DNA from: an uncultured Eubacteriales bacterium
GTDB lineage: Bacteria; Bacillota; Clostridia; Oscillospirales; Acutalibacteraceae
Assembly (NCBI GenBank): GCA_905198155.1
Contig: CAJKBQ010000015.1
Location: 1-64,000, forward strand
DNA: 64,000 nucleotides
Direction of reading: 5' to 3'
The notes under the pieces are model-generated. The model saw only the letters and a program-made list of their open reading frames with translations, ran no database searches and was not told where the DNA came from. Made by a program: the position numbers and the translations under genes. Shown piece by piece: positions 15,321 through 24,771 of this stretch. The number at the start of each line of letters is the position of its first letter. Position 1 is the stretch's first letter.

Positions 15321-16624
15321 ACCAGGTGATTTTGCCCGGCGCGCGGTCGGGAAATTGGGCGGCGGTGCCGTCGAAGTCGCAGCTGCATCGGTTGCTGATT
15401 TGCGCCGCGCTGAGCAATGCGCCGGTGACAATCACGTCCGGCGCCGCCGGGGCGGACATTGATGCCACGATTCGTTGCCTGCGTGCGCTTGGCGCTGAAA
15501 TCACGGTCGGACCGCAGCAGATTTCCGTCCGCGGCATCGGGTATGCAGCGGAGGCACCAAATACGGAAGATTCTACCGTGTCCAATGCAGCGCAAAAACG
15601 ACCCGAAGTACGGCTCGATGTGGGGGAGAGCGGCTCCACGCTGCGGTTTTTGCTGCCGGTGGTCGGTGCGCTGGGGATTTCCGCGCGCATTCAAATGCAC
15701 GGACGGCTCCCGCAGCGGCCGATGGAGCCGTTGGCTGGGCTGCTGACGGCGCACGGCATGACGCTTCAACCCGATGGCAACGCGCTGCACGTCTCCGGGC
15801 AGTTGTGCCCCGGAACGTTGCCCATTGCAGGCAACGTCTCGTCCCAATATCTGAGCGGCCTCTGCTTTGCACTGCCACTGCTGGACGGCGATTCCGAAAT
15901 CAAGCTGACCACGGAATTACAATCCGCCCCATATTTGGAGATGACGCAGCAGGCCATCGCCCGGGCTTCCGTCCGCATCGACCCGATGGACGGCGGCTGG
16001 CGCATTTCCGGCCGCCAGCAGTACCGCGCACCGTCCGGCGCGGCCGAAGGCGATTGGTCCAACGCGGCGTTCCCGATGTGCATCGGCGCGCTCGGCGGAT
16101 CCGGCGTCACGGTTGTCGGCGTCCGGCCGGACAGCGCCCAGGGCGACCGCGCCATTTGTGCAATTCTGCGCCGATTTGGCGCAAATGTCGTCGAATCCGA
16201 TCATTCTGTCACCGTCACACCGGCCGCGCTGCACGGCATCACGATCGATGCCGCGGCCGTTCCCGACTTGGTGCCCGCGCTGGCCGCCGTGGCCGCCTGC
16301 GCCGACGGCGAGACGCATATCGTCCACGCCGAGCGCCTCCGGTTGAAAGAAAGCGACCGCCTGCACACCGTCTGCGCGGCGTTGACGGCGCTCGGCGCGT
16401 CTGTCACGGAGCGGCCCGACGGGTTAACCGTGCGCGGCACGCCTCGTCTGCGCGGCGGTACGGTGGACGGCGCGGGCGATCACCGCATCGCAATGTTGGC
16501 AGCGGTGGCGGCCGTGCGATGCAACAATTCAGTGACAGTTTGCGGCGCAGAAGCGGTTGCAAAATCGGAGCCGGACTTCTGGGATAAATTTGCGCAACTG
16601 GAAACGCGCAACCCCACCCATTGA
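15317..16624 (+). CDS. aroA: 5-enolpyruvylshikimate-3-phosphate synthase
   Basis: Transfers enolpyruvyl from PEP to shikimate 3-phosphate. 435 residues, two similar inverse alpha/beta domains. Motifs: PSKSQLHRLL near 20, GESGSTLRFLLPV near 105 (PEP binding), LRLKESDRL near 345, GDHRIAMLAAVAAV near 390 and SEPDFWDKF at the end. The ATGA overlap with aroB gives the start; the frame upstream lies inside aroB. Near 105 the usual form is GNSGT or GNAGT, here GESGST, which is common in Firmicutes. I do not infer glyphosate behaviour from this. Confidence 0.95.
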   Translation: MNQVILPGARSGNWAAVPSKSQLHRLLICAALSNAPVTITSGAAGADIDATIRCLRALGAEITVGPQQISVRGIGYAAEAPNTEDSTVSNAAQKRPEVRLDVGESGSTLRFLLPVVGALGISARIQMHGRLPQRPMEPLAGLLTAHGMTLQPDGNALHVSGQLCPGTLPIAGNVSSQYLSGLCFALPLLDGDSEIKLTTELQSAPYLEMTQQAIARASVRIDPMDGGWRISGRQQYRAPSGAAEGDWSNAAFPMCIGALGGSGVTVVGVRPDSAQGDRAICAILRRFGANVVESDHSVTVTPAALHGITIDAAAVPDLVPALAAVAACADGETHIVHAERLRLKESDRLHTVCAALTALGASVTERPDGLTVRGTPRLRGGTVDGAGDHRIAMLAAVAAVRCNNSVTVCGAEAVAKSEPDFWDKFAQLETRNPTH

Positions 16625-16640
16625 ATGGAGGAATTGACTC

Positions 16641-17729
16641 ATGTCCAGCGTTTATTACGGGGATCGACTTAAAATTTCCATTTTCGGCCAGTCTCACGCG
16701 CCCGCAATTGGCGTTACCATCGACGGTCTACCCGCCGGGTTCCCGGTGGATCTGGATGTACTGGCCGCGTTTTTGCAGCGCCGCGCGCCCGGGCAGTCAT
16801 TGACTACGCCGCGAAAAGAAGCGGATGTGCCGGAATTTTTATGCGGTTTGCACAATGGCAAGACGTGTGGTGCACCGCTGACCGTCATCATTCGCAATAC
16901 CAATACGCGCAGCGCCGACTACGCCGAATTCGCGCGCAAACCGCGTCCCGGTCATGCCGATTTTACCGCGTCGGTCAAGTACGGCGGCGCGCAGGATCCG
17001 GCCGGCGGCGGCCATTTTTCCGGCCGGTTGACCGCACCAATGTGCATTGCGGGCGGCATCTGCCTCCAAATGCTCCGTGGTGCAGGTGTCCGTATTTCGG
17101 CGCATTTGCAACAAATTGGCGCAGCAAAAGACCGACCGTTTGATCCCATGGGCGAGCCGGATGCGGTGCTTGACGCGCTGCAATCGGGCTTTCCGACGCT
17201 CGATCCGGACGCCGCAGCCGCCATGCAGGCGCAAATCCGCGCCGCTGCGGCTGCCCAGGATTCGGTCGGCGGGGTCGTCGAGTGCATCGCCCAGGGAGTC
17301 CCGGCCGGGTGGGGCGACCCGATGTTCGACGGGATCGAAAACCGCATTGCGCGCGTCGTATTCGCCATTCCCGCCGTCAAAGGGCTGGAATTTGGGCTGG
17401 GCTTCGCGGCGGCGGCCGCGTTTGGCTCGACGGTGAACGACCCGTTTTGTTGCGCAACAGATGGCAGCATCCGCACACGCACCAACGCGCACGGCGGCTG
17501 TCTGGGCGGCATATCGTCCGGAATGCCGGTCGTGTTTCGCGCGGCGTTCAAACCGACGCCGTCAATTGCGCGACCGCAACAAACCGTTGATTTGGTAGAA
17601 AAAACCGACACCATGCTGGAAATTCGCGGCCGCCACGATCCGTGCGTCGCCGTGCGCGCTGTGCCGGTGGTGGAGGCCGCCGCCGCAATCGCCTTGGCGG
17701 ATGCGATGCTGGCAGCCAAAATGGACTAA
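16641..17729 (+). CDS. aroC: Chorismate synthase
   Basis: Reduced-FMN-dependent removal of phosphate from EPSP to give chorismate. 362 residues. Signatures: ISIFGQSHAPAIGVTIDG near 15, RPGHADFTASVKYGG near 105, QDPAGGGHFSGR next to it, and GCLGGISSGMPV with FKPTPSI near 290. The first motif has GQSHAPAIG where many homologues have GESHGPAIG. GGAGG precedes the ATG. It is 16 bp after aroA and 25 bp before pheA. Confidence 0.95.
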   Translation: MSSVYYGDRLKISIFGQSHAPAIGVTIDGLPAGFPVDLDVLAAFLQRRAPGQSLTTPRKEADVPEFLCGLHNGKTCGAPLTVIIRNTNTRSADYAEFARKPRPGHADFTASVKYGGAQDPAGGGHFSGRLTAPMCIAGGICLQMLRGAGVRISAHLQQIGAAKDRPFDPMGEPDAVLDALQSGFPTLDPDAAAAMQAQIRAAAAAQDSVGGVVECIAQGVPAGWGDPMFDGIENRIARVVFAIPAVKGLEFGLGFAAAAAFGSTVNDPFCCATDGSIRTRTNAHGGCLGGISSGMPVVFRAAFKPTPSIARPQQTVDLVEKTDTMLEIRGRHDPCVAVRAVPVVEAAAAIALADAMLAAKMD

Positions 17730-17754
17730 AATTCTGGAAAGGAAGCGTATCAAT

Positions 17755-18900
17755 ATGGCAAATTTAGAAGAATTGCGAAAAGAAATGGATCGTGTGGATG
17801 ACCAGTTTGTGACCCTATTCGGGGAGCGTATGCAAGTAGCGGGTAAAATTGCCGAATACAAGCGTGCCCAAAATCTTCCGGTACTCAATGCCCAGCGCGA
17901 GCGCGAAAAATTGGCAGACGTTGCGTCCAAATCGGCGCCGGAACTGGCGGAATACACGCGGGTGCTGTACGCGCTGCTGTTCGAGCTGAGCCGCGCGTAC
18001 CAGGATCAACTGCTGGATCGCCACAGTGCGTTGCTCGACCAGGTACGCGCTGCCATCGCAGAGACGCATCCGCTCTTTCCGCAGGCGCCGTCGGTTGTAT
18101 GCTGCGGCGTCGAAGGCGCGTTCGCGCAGCAGGCGTGCGAAAAATTGTTCCGCAACCCGGGCATGATGTATGTCCAGGATTTTGAGCACGTTTTCACCGC
18201 GATCGAAAAAGGGCTGTGCGAATATGGCGTGCTGCCGATCGAAAACAGCACGGCCGGGTCGGTGAAACAAGTGTACGACGCGATGATTGCCCACGATTTC
18301 CACATCGTGCGGTCGGTGCGTTTGGCGATTCGGCACAATTTACTGGCACTTCCGTGCGTAAAATTATCTGATATTCGCGAAGTGGTGTCGCACGAGCAGG
18401 CGCTTCGCCAGTGCGATGGATTTTTGCAGTCGCTCGGCGTGAAACTGACAGTGTGCGAAAACACGGCAGCGGCAGCGGAATTGGTAGCCAAATCTGGGCG
18501 CTCCGACCTGGCTTGCATTTCGTCGCGCGCGTGCGCAGAGCTGTACGGCCTCGCGTGCCTGTCGGAGGACGTCCAGGACAACGCCAACAACCACACGCGC
18601 TTCATTTGTATCACCAAAAATCTGGAAATTTACCCAGGCGCAGACAAAACAACCCTGATGATGGTTCTGCCAAACCGCCCCGGTTCGTTGTACAAAGTGC
18701 TGGCGCGACTGTATGCGTTGGGCATCAACCTCATAAAATTGGAAAGCCGTCCCATTCCAACACGCGATTTTGAATTCATGTTCTACCTGGATTTGGATAC
18801 CTCGATTTATTCTGACGATTTTGCACGATTGTTGGCAGAATTAGACGGAATGTGCGAACAATTCCAATATTTAGGCTCCTATTCGGAGGTCAATGGGTGA
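17755..18900 (+). CDS. pheA: Bifunctional chorismate mutase / prephenate dehydratase (P-protein)
   Basis: Makes prephenate from chorismate and then phenylpyruvate. 381 residues in three parts: AroQ-type chorismate mutase at 1-85 (LRKEMDRVDDQFVTLFGERM, AEYKRAQ); prephenate dehydratase at about 110-285 (GVEGAFAQQA, PIENSTAGSV, NNHTRFICI); and an ACT domain at about 300-380 with the ESRP motif that binds phenylalanine for feedback. AAAGGA precedes the ATG at 17755. The same flux is therefore controlled both by attenuation and, probably, by allostery. Confidence 0.95.
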   Translation: MANLEELRKEMDRVDDQFVTLFGERMQVAGKIAEYKRAQNLPVLNAQREREKLADVASKSAPELAEYTRVLYALLFELSRAYQDQLLDRHSALLDQVRAAIAETHPLFPQAPSVVCCGVEGAFAQQACEKLFRNPGMMYVQDFEHVFTAIEKGLCEYGVLPIENSTAGSVKQVYDAMIAHDFHIVRSVRLAIRHNLLALPCVKLSDIREVVSHEQALRQCDGFLQSLGVKLTVCENTAAAAELVAKSGRSDLACISSRACAELYGLACLSEDVQDNANNHTRFICITKNLEIYPGADKTTLMMVLPNRPGSLYKVLARLYALGINLIKLESRPIPTRDFEFMFYLDLDTSIYSDDFARLLAELDGMCEQFQYLGSYSEVNG

Positions 18901-20135
18901 TGCGGTGCGGATTGCTCGGGGAAAAGTTGGGACACAGTTATTCCCCGCAAATTCATTCCTTATTAGGAACATACCGGTACGACCTGATCGAAAAAACGCC
19001 GCAGGAAGCCGAAGCATTCCTGCGGCACGGCGATTTTGACGCGCTGAACGTGACAATTCCGTACAAAAAATTGGCATTGCAGTGCTGCGCCGAAGTCACT
19101 GACCGCGCATCGCGCATCGGCAGCGTCAACACGATCGTCCGCCGCGCCGACGGCACGCTGTTCGGCGACAACACCGACTACGACGGATTCGCCTATATGT
19201 TGACACAAAGCAAAATCGACGTCTCCGGCCGCAAAGTTTTGGTGCTTGGCAGCGGCGGCGCGTCGTTGACGGTGCAGGCCGTGCTGCGCGACCTGGGCGC
19301 ATCGGTGGTCGTGATTTCGCGTGGCGGGCCGGATAATTACCAAAATTTAAGCCGTCATTCCGACGCCTCGGTCATCGTCAATACGACCCCTGTTGGGATG
19401 TACCCCAATAATGGGAAATCACCAATCAATTTCGCAAAATTCCCTGATTGTATTGGCGTACTGGATCTAATTTATAATCCGGCGCGCACCAAATTGTTGC
19501 AAGACGCAGCGGCGCGCGGCATTCCATATGCGGGCGGGCTGACGATGCTCGTGGCGCAGGGACGGCGCGCGGCGGAGCGGTTCACCGGGCAGTCCATTCC
19601 GGTGACGGAAACGGATCGAATCGTCCGGATTTTGCAAGACGAGATGGAAAATATCATCTTAATTGGTATGCCCGGCAGCGGAAAATCCACGGCCGGGCGC
19701 GCCCTGGCGGCGCTGCTGCACCGACCGTTTTACGATGCCGATGCAGAATTGGTGCGGTCGGCCGGGCGATCCATCCCGGAAATTTTTGCTGCGGAGGGGG
19801 AGACCGGATTCCGTGCGCGCGAGACGGAAATTCTTGCGGAATACGGGAAAAAATCCGGAATCATCCTCGCAACGGGCGGCGGCTGCGTCACGCGGCCGGA
19901 AAACGAGCCGCTCCTGCGCCAAAACGGACGAATCGTGTGGCTGATGCGCGACTGGCACACATTGCCAACCGATGGCCGTCCGCTGTCGCAAACAAGCAAT
20001 TTAGCTGAAATGGAGCGCGTACGTCGGCCGATGTACAAGCAATTCGCCGATATTTCAGTGGAGGTGTCCACCGATCCGGCAGAAACCGCAGCGCGCATCG
20101 CGTCCCGCTTGATGCTGCAGCACGACGCCAACTAA
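18900..20135 (+). CDS. aroE: Fused shikimate dehydrogenase - shikimate kinase
   Basis: A 411-residue fusion of two pathway steps. Residues 1-about 245 are shikimate dehydrogenase (GEKLGHSYSPQIHSLLG, NVTIPYKK with the catalytic Lys, GDNTDYDGF with the catalytic Asp, then the NADP site GSGGAS). Residues 249-411 are shikimate kinase (AroK): Walker A GMPGSGKST, then DADAELV, TGGGCVTR, and a shortened lid region near DGRPLS. The start overlaps the pheA stop by one base (TGATG). Last gene of the operon. Fusing non-consecutive entries of a pathway is common here, since the dehydrogenase product is the kinase substrate. Confidence 0.94.
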   Translation: MRCGLLGEKLGHSYSPQIHSLLGTYRYDLIEKTPQEAEAFLRHGDFDALNVTIPYKKLALQCCAEVTDRASRIGSVNTIVRRADGTLFGDNTDYDGFAYMLTQSKIDVSGRKVLVLGSGGASLTVQAVLRDLGASVVVISRGGPDNYQNLSRHSDASVIVNTTPVGMYPNNGKSPINFAKFPDCIGVLDLIYNPARTKLLQDAAARGIPYAGGLTMLVAQGRRAAERFTGQSIPVTETDRIVRILQDEMENIILIGMPGSGKSTAGRALAALLHRPFYDADAELVRSAGRSIPEIFAAEGETGFRARETEILAEYGKKSGIILATGGGCVTRPENEPLLRQNGRIVWLMRDWHTLPTDGRPLSQTSNLAEMERVRRPMYKQFADISVEVSTDPAETAARIASRLMLQHDAN

Positions 20136-20157
20136 ATGTTTATCGCTTAAACTTCCA

Positions 20158-20190
20158 AAAAGCCCCGCCTGCATGGCAGACGGGGCTTTT
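20158..20190. terminator. Bidirectional terminator
   Basis: Arms AAAAGCCCCGCCTGC (20158-20172) and GCAGACGGGGCTTTT (20176-20190), one mismatch, A- and T-runs on both sides. It separates the aromatic operon from the convergent gene at 20226. Confidence 0.9.
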
Positions 20191-20225
20191 GATTTGACTT
20201 TGAATTTTCGACGGCCGGTGGCAGA

Positions 20226-21752
20226 TTACGCTTCCGTCGCCGTTTTTTCCAATGTCCGGCAGTAGTTTTTCACTTTGTCGCGGATGGCGTTGTACAATAC
20301 GATACCATGTTTTTGCCCGTATTTTTTCAACAATGCCCGATAAATCCATTGCATCCGGCGGTTGGCGTCTGTTGCGATGGACTCCTGCAACAAATGCAGT
20401 ACATCCTCGACGTGCGCCGCCTCGTCGGCCTTTTTCAACGCGTCGGCGATGGCGCCCTCCGACCCGACCGGCACGGCATTAATGACCGTTTCCGGGCGTG
20501 TCCGCGTATCGATGCGCACCACCGGAGAAATGGGCGCGGGCGCAACGATTGGCTGCTCAACTTTCGGCTCCTCCTTTTTTTCGGACGGAGTCGCTTTTTT
20601 CTCAGCCGGTTTTTTTCCGGGTTTTGCCGCAGCTTTTGCTTTCGGCGCATCCTTGGCATCGCCGGACTTGGGTGCCGCGTTCTTTGCCGGAGCCGGTTTG
20701 CCTTCCGTTTTCATGACGGATTGCTTCGTTTCTTCTGCTTTCGCGTCAATTTGCTGCGCAATCGTTTTCCTTTCGGCTTTCGATTCCGTTGAAATTGTGG
20801 ATGCTTTTTCCGGTTGCGCCAACGGCTGCGCACCTTTTTGTTCCGGTTTTTCCGCAGATTGAGCCGCTTTTTGCGCTTCGCCGTCTTTGTACACCACGAT
20901 GCGCCCATATAATGGGGTCGCGGCTTCTTCCGGCTGCTTCACTTCGGCTTTTTCCTGAACCTCAACGGGTTTTTCTGGCTGAATTGCCGGTTTTGCCTCC
21001 GGTTGAACGGGCTGCGGCGCGTCCTTATGCACCGTAATTCGCCCATACAACGGCGCAGTTGCCACTTCGGCCGGCTTGGTTTCGACCGGTTTGGCCTCCG
21101 GCGCGGCTTCCGGCTTTGCCGCATTTGGTGCGCTTTCGACCGGCTGCGCCGCCGCGGACGGTCCCTCGACCGCCTTTTGCGGCGCAGAGGAGACGGCTTT
21201 CGCATCAACCGAATCCGCTTTCACGTCAGGTGATTTTTCCGCCGCCGGCTTGTTTTCCGTTGTTTCAACCGGTTTTTCCGCTTTTATATCAGTTTTTTTC
21301 GGCTCATTTGTCTTATTATCTTTTTGTTCCACCGGCTTCGGCGCAGCCTTGCGATTGGCATTCGGCGCGGTTTGCTGAGCCGGACGGTTCAACGGCGCGC
21401 CCGCAGGCACCCGGCGAATGCGGCAGCCGCGCTCGCGCCAAAAACTGACAACCGCGTCGTACCCCGTATCGCTGGAATATATAATGTATTCAGCCTCAGT
21501 ATCCTGCGCAAACCGATGCCCCAGTGCTGTTACAAGCTGAAAATCAAGCGCATTTTTCCCAACAGTGCAATTGATTAACTGCACGTCCGCGCGCTTTACG
21601 AAGTTCAGCAGCCGCCCCAGCTGCGGCATCGAGATTGCCGACGTCTGCGCCGTGTAAAACAGCAGCATCACCGTGTCAGCGTCGGCTTGGTCCATCAGCG
21701 GAATCCAGGAATTTCCGACATTTTCGGTATCAATGTACAAATAATGTGTCAT
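20226..21752 (-). CDS. NYN/PIN-domain protein with long low-complexity linker
   Basis: 508 residues. Residues 1-112 look like a NYN (PIN-like) nuclease domain: YIDTENVG with Asp8 and Asn11, Asp70 in KNALD, and SSDTGYD with Asp95 and Asp99, an acidic set that could hold a metal. Residues 121-405 are Lys/Pro/Ala/Glu-rich and surely disordered, yet contain a duplicated 11-residue motif, PLYGRITVHKD (234-244) and PLYGRIVVYKD (280-290). A helical domain of about 90 residues ends the protein. GGGAG nine bases before the ATG at 21752 sets the start. RNase activity is inferred; the biological role is unknown. Confidence 0.75.
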   Translation of the reverse strand: MTHYLYIDTENVGNSWIPLMDQADADTVMLLFYTAQTSAISMPQLGRLLNFVKRADVQLINCTVGKNALDFQLVTALGHRFAQDTEAEYIIYSSDTGYDAVVSFWRERGCRIRRVPAGAPLNRPAQQTAPNANRKAAPKPVEQKDNKTNEPKKTDIKAEKPVETTENKPAAEKSPDVKADSVDAKAVSSAPQKAVEGPSAAAQPVESAPNAAKPEAAPEAKPVETKPAEVATAPLYGRITVHKDAPQPVQPEAKPAIQPEKPVEVQEKAEVKQPEEAATPLYGRIVVYKDGEAQKAAQSAEKPEQKGAQPLAQPEKASTISTESKAERKTIAQQIDAKAEETKQSVMKTEGKPAPAKNAAPKSGDAKDAPKAKAAAKPGKKPAEKKATPSEKKEEPKVEQPIVAPAPISPVVRIDTRTRPETVINAVPVGSEGAIADALKKADEAAHVEDVLHLLQESIATDANRRMQWIYRALLKKYGQKHGIVLYNAIRDKVKNYCRTLEKTATEA

Positions 21753-21872
21753 TTCGATTGCTCCCCATTCGGTTTCTCTTATTATTGTATCATAAATTCC
21801 GCACGACGGCAAGATGTTTTGCGAAAAAAATGCAAAACCGGCTCGATTTTTGAGCCGGAATGCAAAAGATTG

Positions 21873-23801
21873 TTACCCCAACGGCCGCAAAACAAACCGG
21901 AAGCGCGCCGCGCCATCGTTCCACATTGGAAAATTTGTGCCCCATTGGTTATTAAATAGATTGAAATACACGTCGCGGCAGTCGGGGAGATCGCGCACGA
22001 AGTCGTAAATGTGTTTTCCGTTGACGGACACCAGCGGCGCATCAAGCGTCTGAATGGTGCAATTGCCGAACATCAGCACGCCGTCGGTGCCGTGCATTCC
22101 GCGGTTGCCGCCAGGCTGCACCGTGCGCGGATCGATCGGCAGCCCCAATTTGGAGATGGATTGCAGCGGGGTCGTGCAGGCAAACCGCAGCCACAATGCC
22201 TCCGGCGCGCGGTTTGCGGGCTTGTCAAACCATTGAAAATCCAGACAAAATTCGGATTCTGAGGGATAAATACGCAAAATCAGCTGTGCCGGGACGCCAT
22301 GTTGCTGCACCAGCGCGACCGGCGGCCGCATTCCGACCACAATTTCCCGTTCAAATTCATACACATCGGCGCACATCGGCGCCCATGCGGTATGCACAGC
22401 AATCTCATCTCCCAAATTTTCCTTACCAAAATCATCCGTGCCCCAGTTCGGCCGGCCGGTTTCCAGACGGTCGCGAATAAATGACGGCTTCAAATATGCC
22501 TGCTCAAACGCCCAAACCTCATCGCCGCTGTACGCGTCGTACGAAAATGCGGCCAGCGGGTGTCCGTCATCGGCGTACACTTTGCCATCCTTGTCCAGCG
22601 CGCAAATCGCGCCGTCCGCGCCAATCGTGAATCGCCACCCAGCCCGTACAAACGTGCGCGCCGCCGTCCGTGCCGCCGGATCCAGCGCCGGGCGCTCCGC
22701 AGCAAATTCCTGCATCGCGGCGGCCGCTGAACTTCGGTACGGCTCGGACAGCGCATCCGCGCCCTGCTGCACGTACCGCCGCTGCTCCGCCCACGACAAT
22801 TCCATTTTTTTGTAGTTGAAATTGTTGCGCGCGCGGTCAAATAAGTCGCGTCGATAGTTTCGATTCTCATGCAAATGCTTCTTTTCGTCCAGGCCCCATG
22901 TGTGTTCCGGCACCATTAGCAACGAATCGTACATACGATTGCGTTCTTCCGGCGGAAGCGACGGGGCAAGCCGCAACAATGCGCGGAATTGCGATGTTTT
23001 TTGCGGATCCGTGCCAATTCCGTGAATCCATGTATCTCCAAATTCGGTTTCAATCACCGGCAACGAATCGGCGACTTCCGCCACGGCAGCCGCGACGTCA
23101 TTCAAATCGGCGGCCTGAATTTCCGCGCCGGGGTACTCCTCGTACAGCCGGTCGTAAACCGCAAACACTTCGGCCGCCGATTGCGGCCCCAGATTGTCGC
23201 CTGTGTGTGCGAAATAAATTGCGGTATCAGTGCCGGGAATTTTCGCGAATTCCCCATAACCTCCGCCGTTATACATTACCTGAATGGTCTCGCCGCCGAA
23301 TCGCCACCGGAAAAACAGCGGCACATCGACCGGCGTAGATGCCGGATTGACGCCAATGTGCAAAAAATGGATGCCAGCGCGTGCCAATCGTGGCACGATG
23401 GCGGCCGTGTGGCCGGGCACATCGGTGTATTTCGCGCCGATGGTGTGCCGCCCGAACGTCGCATCCAGCTTGCGCGAGATCGACAGCCCATAATCAAACA
23501 GCGCGCCGTCCGCATATTCGGAGTGTAAAGTACAGGGCAATCCATGCCAGCTAAACCAATGATTGCGAATCGCATAGACCATCCGGTCACGCGCTCCGTC
23601 TGAGGCGGTACGCAAATATTGGTGCGGCAGCCAGCTGCCGGTTGTCCATACAAATCCTTCCGGCCGTCCGCTGCGCGCAATTTCCTCCGCCACGTCAATC
23701 GCCTGCGGAATGTACCGTTCATTATACTTCCGCACCACTTCACTGGAAAAATCCGTAAATCCTATATCCAGGTGTGTCTTGAACAAGACCAAAATTTTCA
23801 T
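21873..23801 (-). CDS. DUF5054 / GH38-like glycoside hydrolase
   Basis: 642 residues, no signal peptide. The N-terminus FKTHLDIGFTDFS carries the His-x-Asp metal motif of family 38 alpha-mannosidases, and DVPGHTAAIVPRLARAGI and FGDTWIHGIGTDPQK follow in the barrel. The C-terminal half is a beta-rich domain typical of these enzymes. The exact sugar cannot be read from the sequence. AAAGGG six bases before the ATG supports the start. It lies three bases after the stop of the esterase gene, so the two are co-transcribed and probably process the same glycan or acylated sugar. Confidence 0.75.
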   Translation of the reverse strand: MKILVLFKTHLDIGFTDFSSEVVRKYNERYIPQAIDVAEEIARSGRPEGFVWTTGSWLPHQYLRTASDGARDRMVYAIRNHWFSWHGLPCTLHSEYADGALFDYGLSISRKLDATFGRHTIGAKYTDVPGHTAAIVPRLARAGIHFLHIGVNPASTPVDVPLFFRWRFGGETIQVMYNGGGYGEFAKIPGTDTAIYFAHTGDNLGPQSAAEVFAVYDRLYEEYPGAEIQAADLNDVAAAVAEVADSLPVIETEFGDTWIHGIGTDPQKTSQFRALLRLAPSLPPEERNRMYDSLLMVPEHTWGLDEKKHLHENRNYRRDLFDRARNNFNYKKMELSWAEQRRYVQQGADALSEPYRSSAAAAMQEFAAERPALDPAARTAARTFVRAGWRFTIGADGAICALDKDGKVYADDGHPLAAFSYDAYSGDEVWAFEQAYLKPSFIRDRLETGRPNWGTDDFGKENLGDEIAVHTAWAPMCADVYEFEREIVVGMRPPVALVQQHGVPAQLILRIYPSESEFCLDFQWFDKPANRAPEALWLRFACTTPLQSISKLGLPIDPRTVQPGGNRGMHGTDGVLMFGNCTIQTLDAPLVSVNGKHIYDFVRDLPDCRDVYFNLFNNQWGTNFPMWNDGAARFRFVLRPLG

Positions 23802-23804
23802 AAA

Positions 23805-24575
23805 TTACCCTTTCCGCATTGCCACGATCCAATCCAGCACTTTTTGGATTTGCACGTCCCAATAGGGCCAGCTGTGGTTTCCGGTCGATTCCGAATAAGT
23901 CAAATCGAACCCATCCGCACGCATCAAGTCGCGCATCCGCCGACTGTCCGCAAGCAACCCGTCCTCGGTGCCGCACCACATATAAATGGCTGGCTTTTGG
24001 GAATTGCTTGACGCAAGTTGTTGCTCCAAATAATAAACATCATTTTTGGTGCCGGTGGGGTCGTCGCGCAAAACGCCTTCCGATTTCAGCTGCGCCAGCC
24101 GGGACGGATTGGCAATGTCCAGCGCGCCGGAGAGGGAGGCCGCCGCCGCGTACCGATCCGGCTTCGACAGCGCAAAATGCAGCGCCCCGTAGCCGCCCAT
24201 CGACAGCCCGGCGACATATGTATCGGCGCGCGCCTGCGAAATGGCCGGGAAAAATTCCGCAACACGGCGCGGCAATTCTTCCCCAATATAGGAATAATAT
24301 TTCCCAGCCGGCGTGTCGATGTACCACCCGCGGAACGTCGTCGGCATCACCACCGCAATGCCCTTTTCGGTCGCATACCGCTCAATCGACGTCCGCCGCA
24401 GCCAAATCGAGTCGTCGTCGGACAGCCCGTGCAGCAAATACAGCACCGGATATTGCGCCGCGCCGCGCGAATCGACGCCGATTTCCCCGACCGAGTCGCG
24501 CTGCGGCATCACAACGTGAAACCGCGTGCTCAGTCCGAGCGTGGTAGAAAAGAAATTTACTTGAAACATTGCCAT
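23805..24575 (-). CDS. Alpha/beta-hydrolase esterase (FrmB/CE1-like)
   Basis: 256 residues. The nucleophile elbow is GLSMGGYGA near residue 123, LYLLHGLSDDDSIW marks the oxyanion region, and the catalytic His lies in STGNHSWPYW near the end. Family members include S-formylglutathione hydrolases and carbohydrate esterases of family 1. With a GH38-like gene directly downstream, carbohydrate deacylation is the better guess. AAAGGAG about nine bases before the ATG at 24575 sets the start rather than 24584. Confidence 0.82.
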   Translation of the reverse strand: MAMFQVNFFSTTLGLSTRFHVVMPQRDSVGEIGVDSRGAAQYPVLYLLHGLSDDDSIWLRRTSIERYATEKGIAVVMPTTFRGWYIDTPAGKYYSYIGEELPRRVAEFFPAISQARADTYVAGLSMGGYGALHFALSKPDRYAAAASLSGALDIANPSRLAQLKSEGVLRDDPTGTKNDVYYLEQQLASSNSQKPAIYMWCGTEDGLLADSRRMRDLMRADGFDLTYSESTGNHSWPYWDVQIQKVLDWIVAMRKG

Positions 24576-24771
24576 AGAAAACACTCCTTTTTTGGCAATA
24601 AAATTGCAGAATTAATTCATACGATGGGGGAAATGCCGCAATGCAAAGCCAATTTCGTTTCGAAATTCTTCGATATGCTGGCAATTAAACGTACTATGAA
24701 TTGGGATTTCATTCAGAAAAATACGGAAAAAATGTAATCCAAAATCGCGCCCAAAATCGGGTAATTATCCC

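Noticed and set aside
20226..21752. Toxin-antitoxin module around the NYN protein
   Set aside because: No small partner gene lies next to it; neighbours are the convergent aromatic operon and a glycosidase-like gene.
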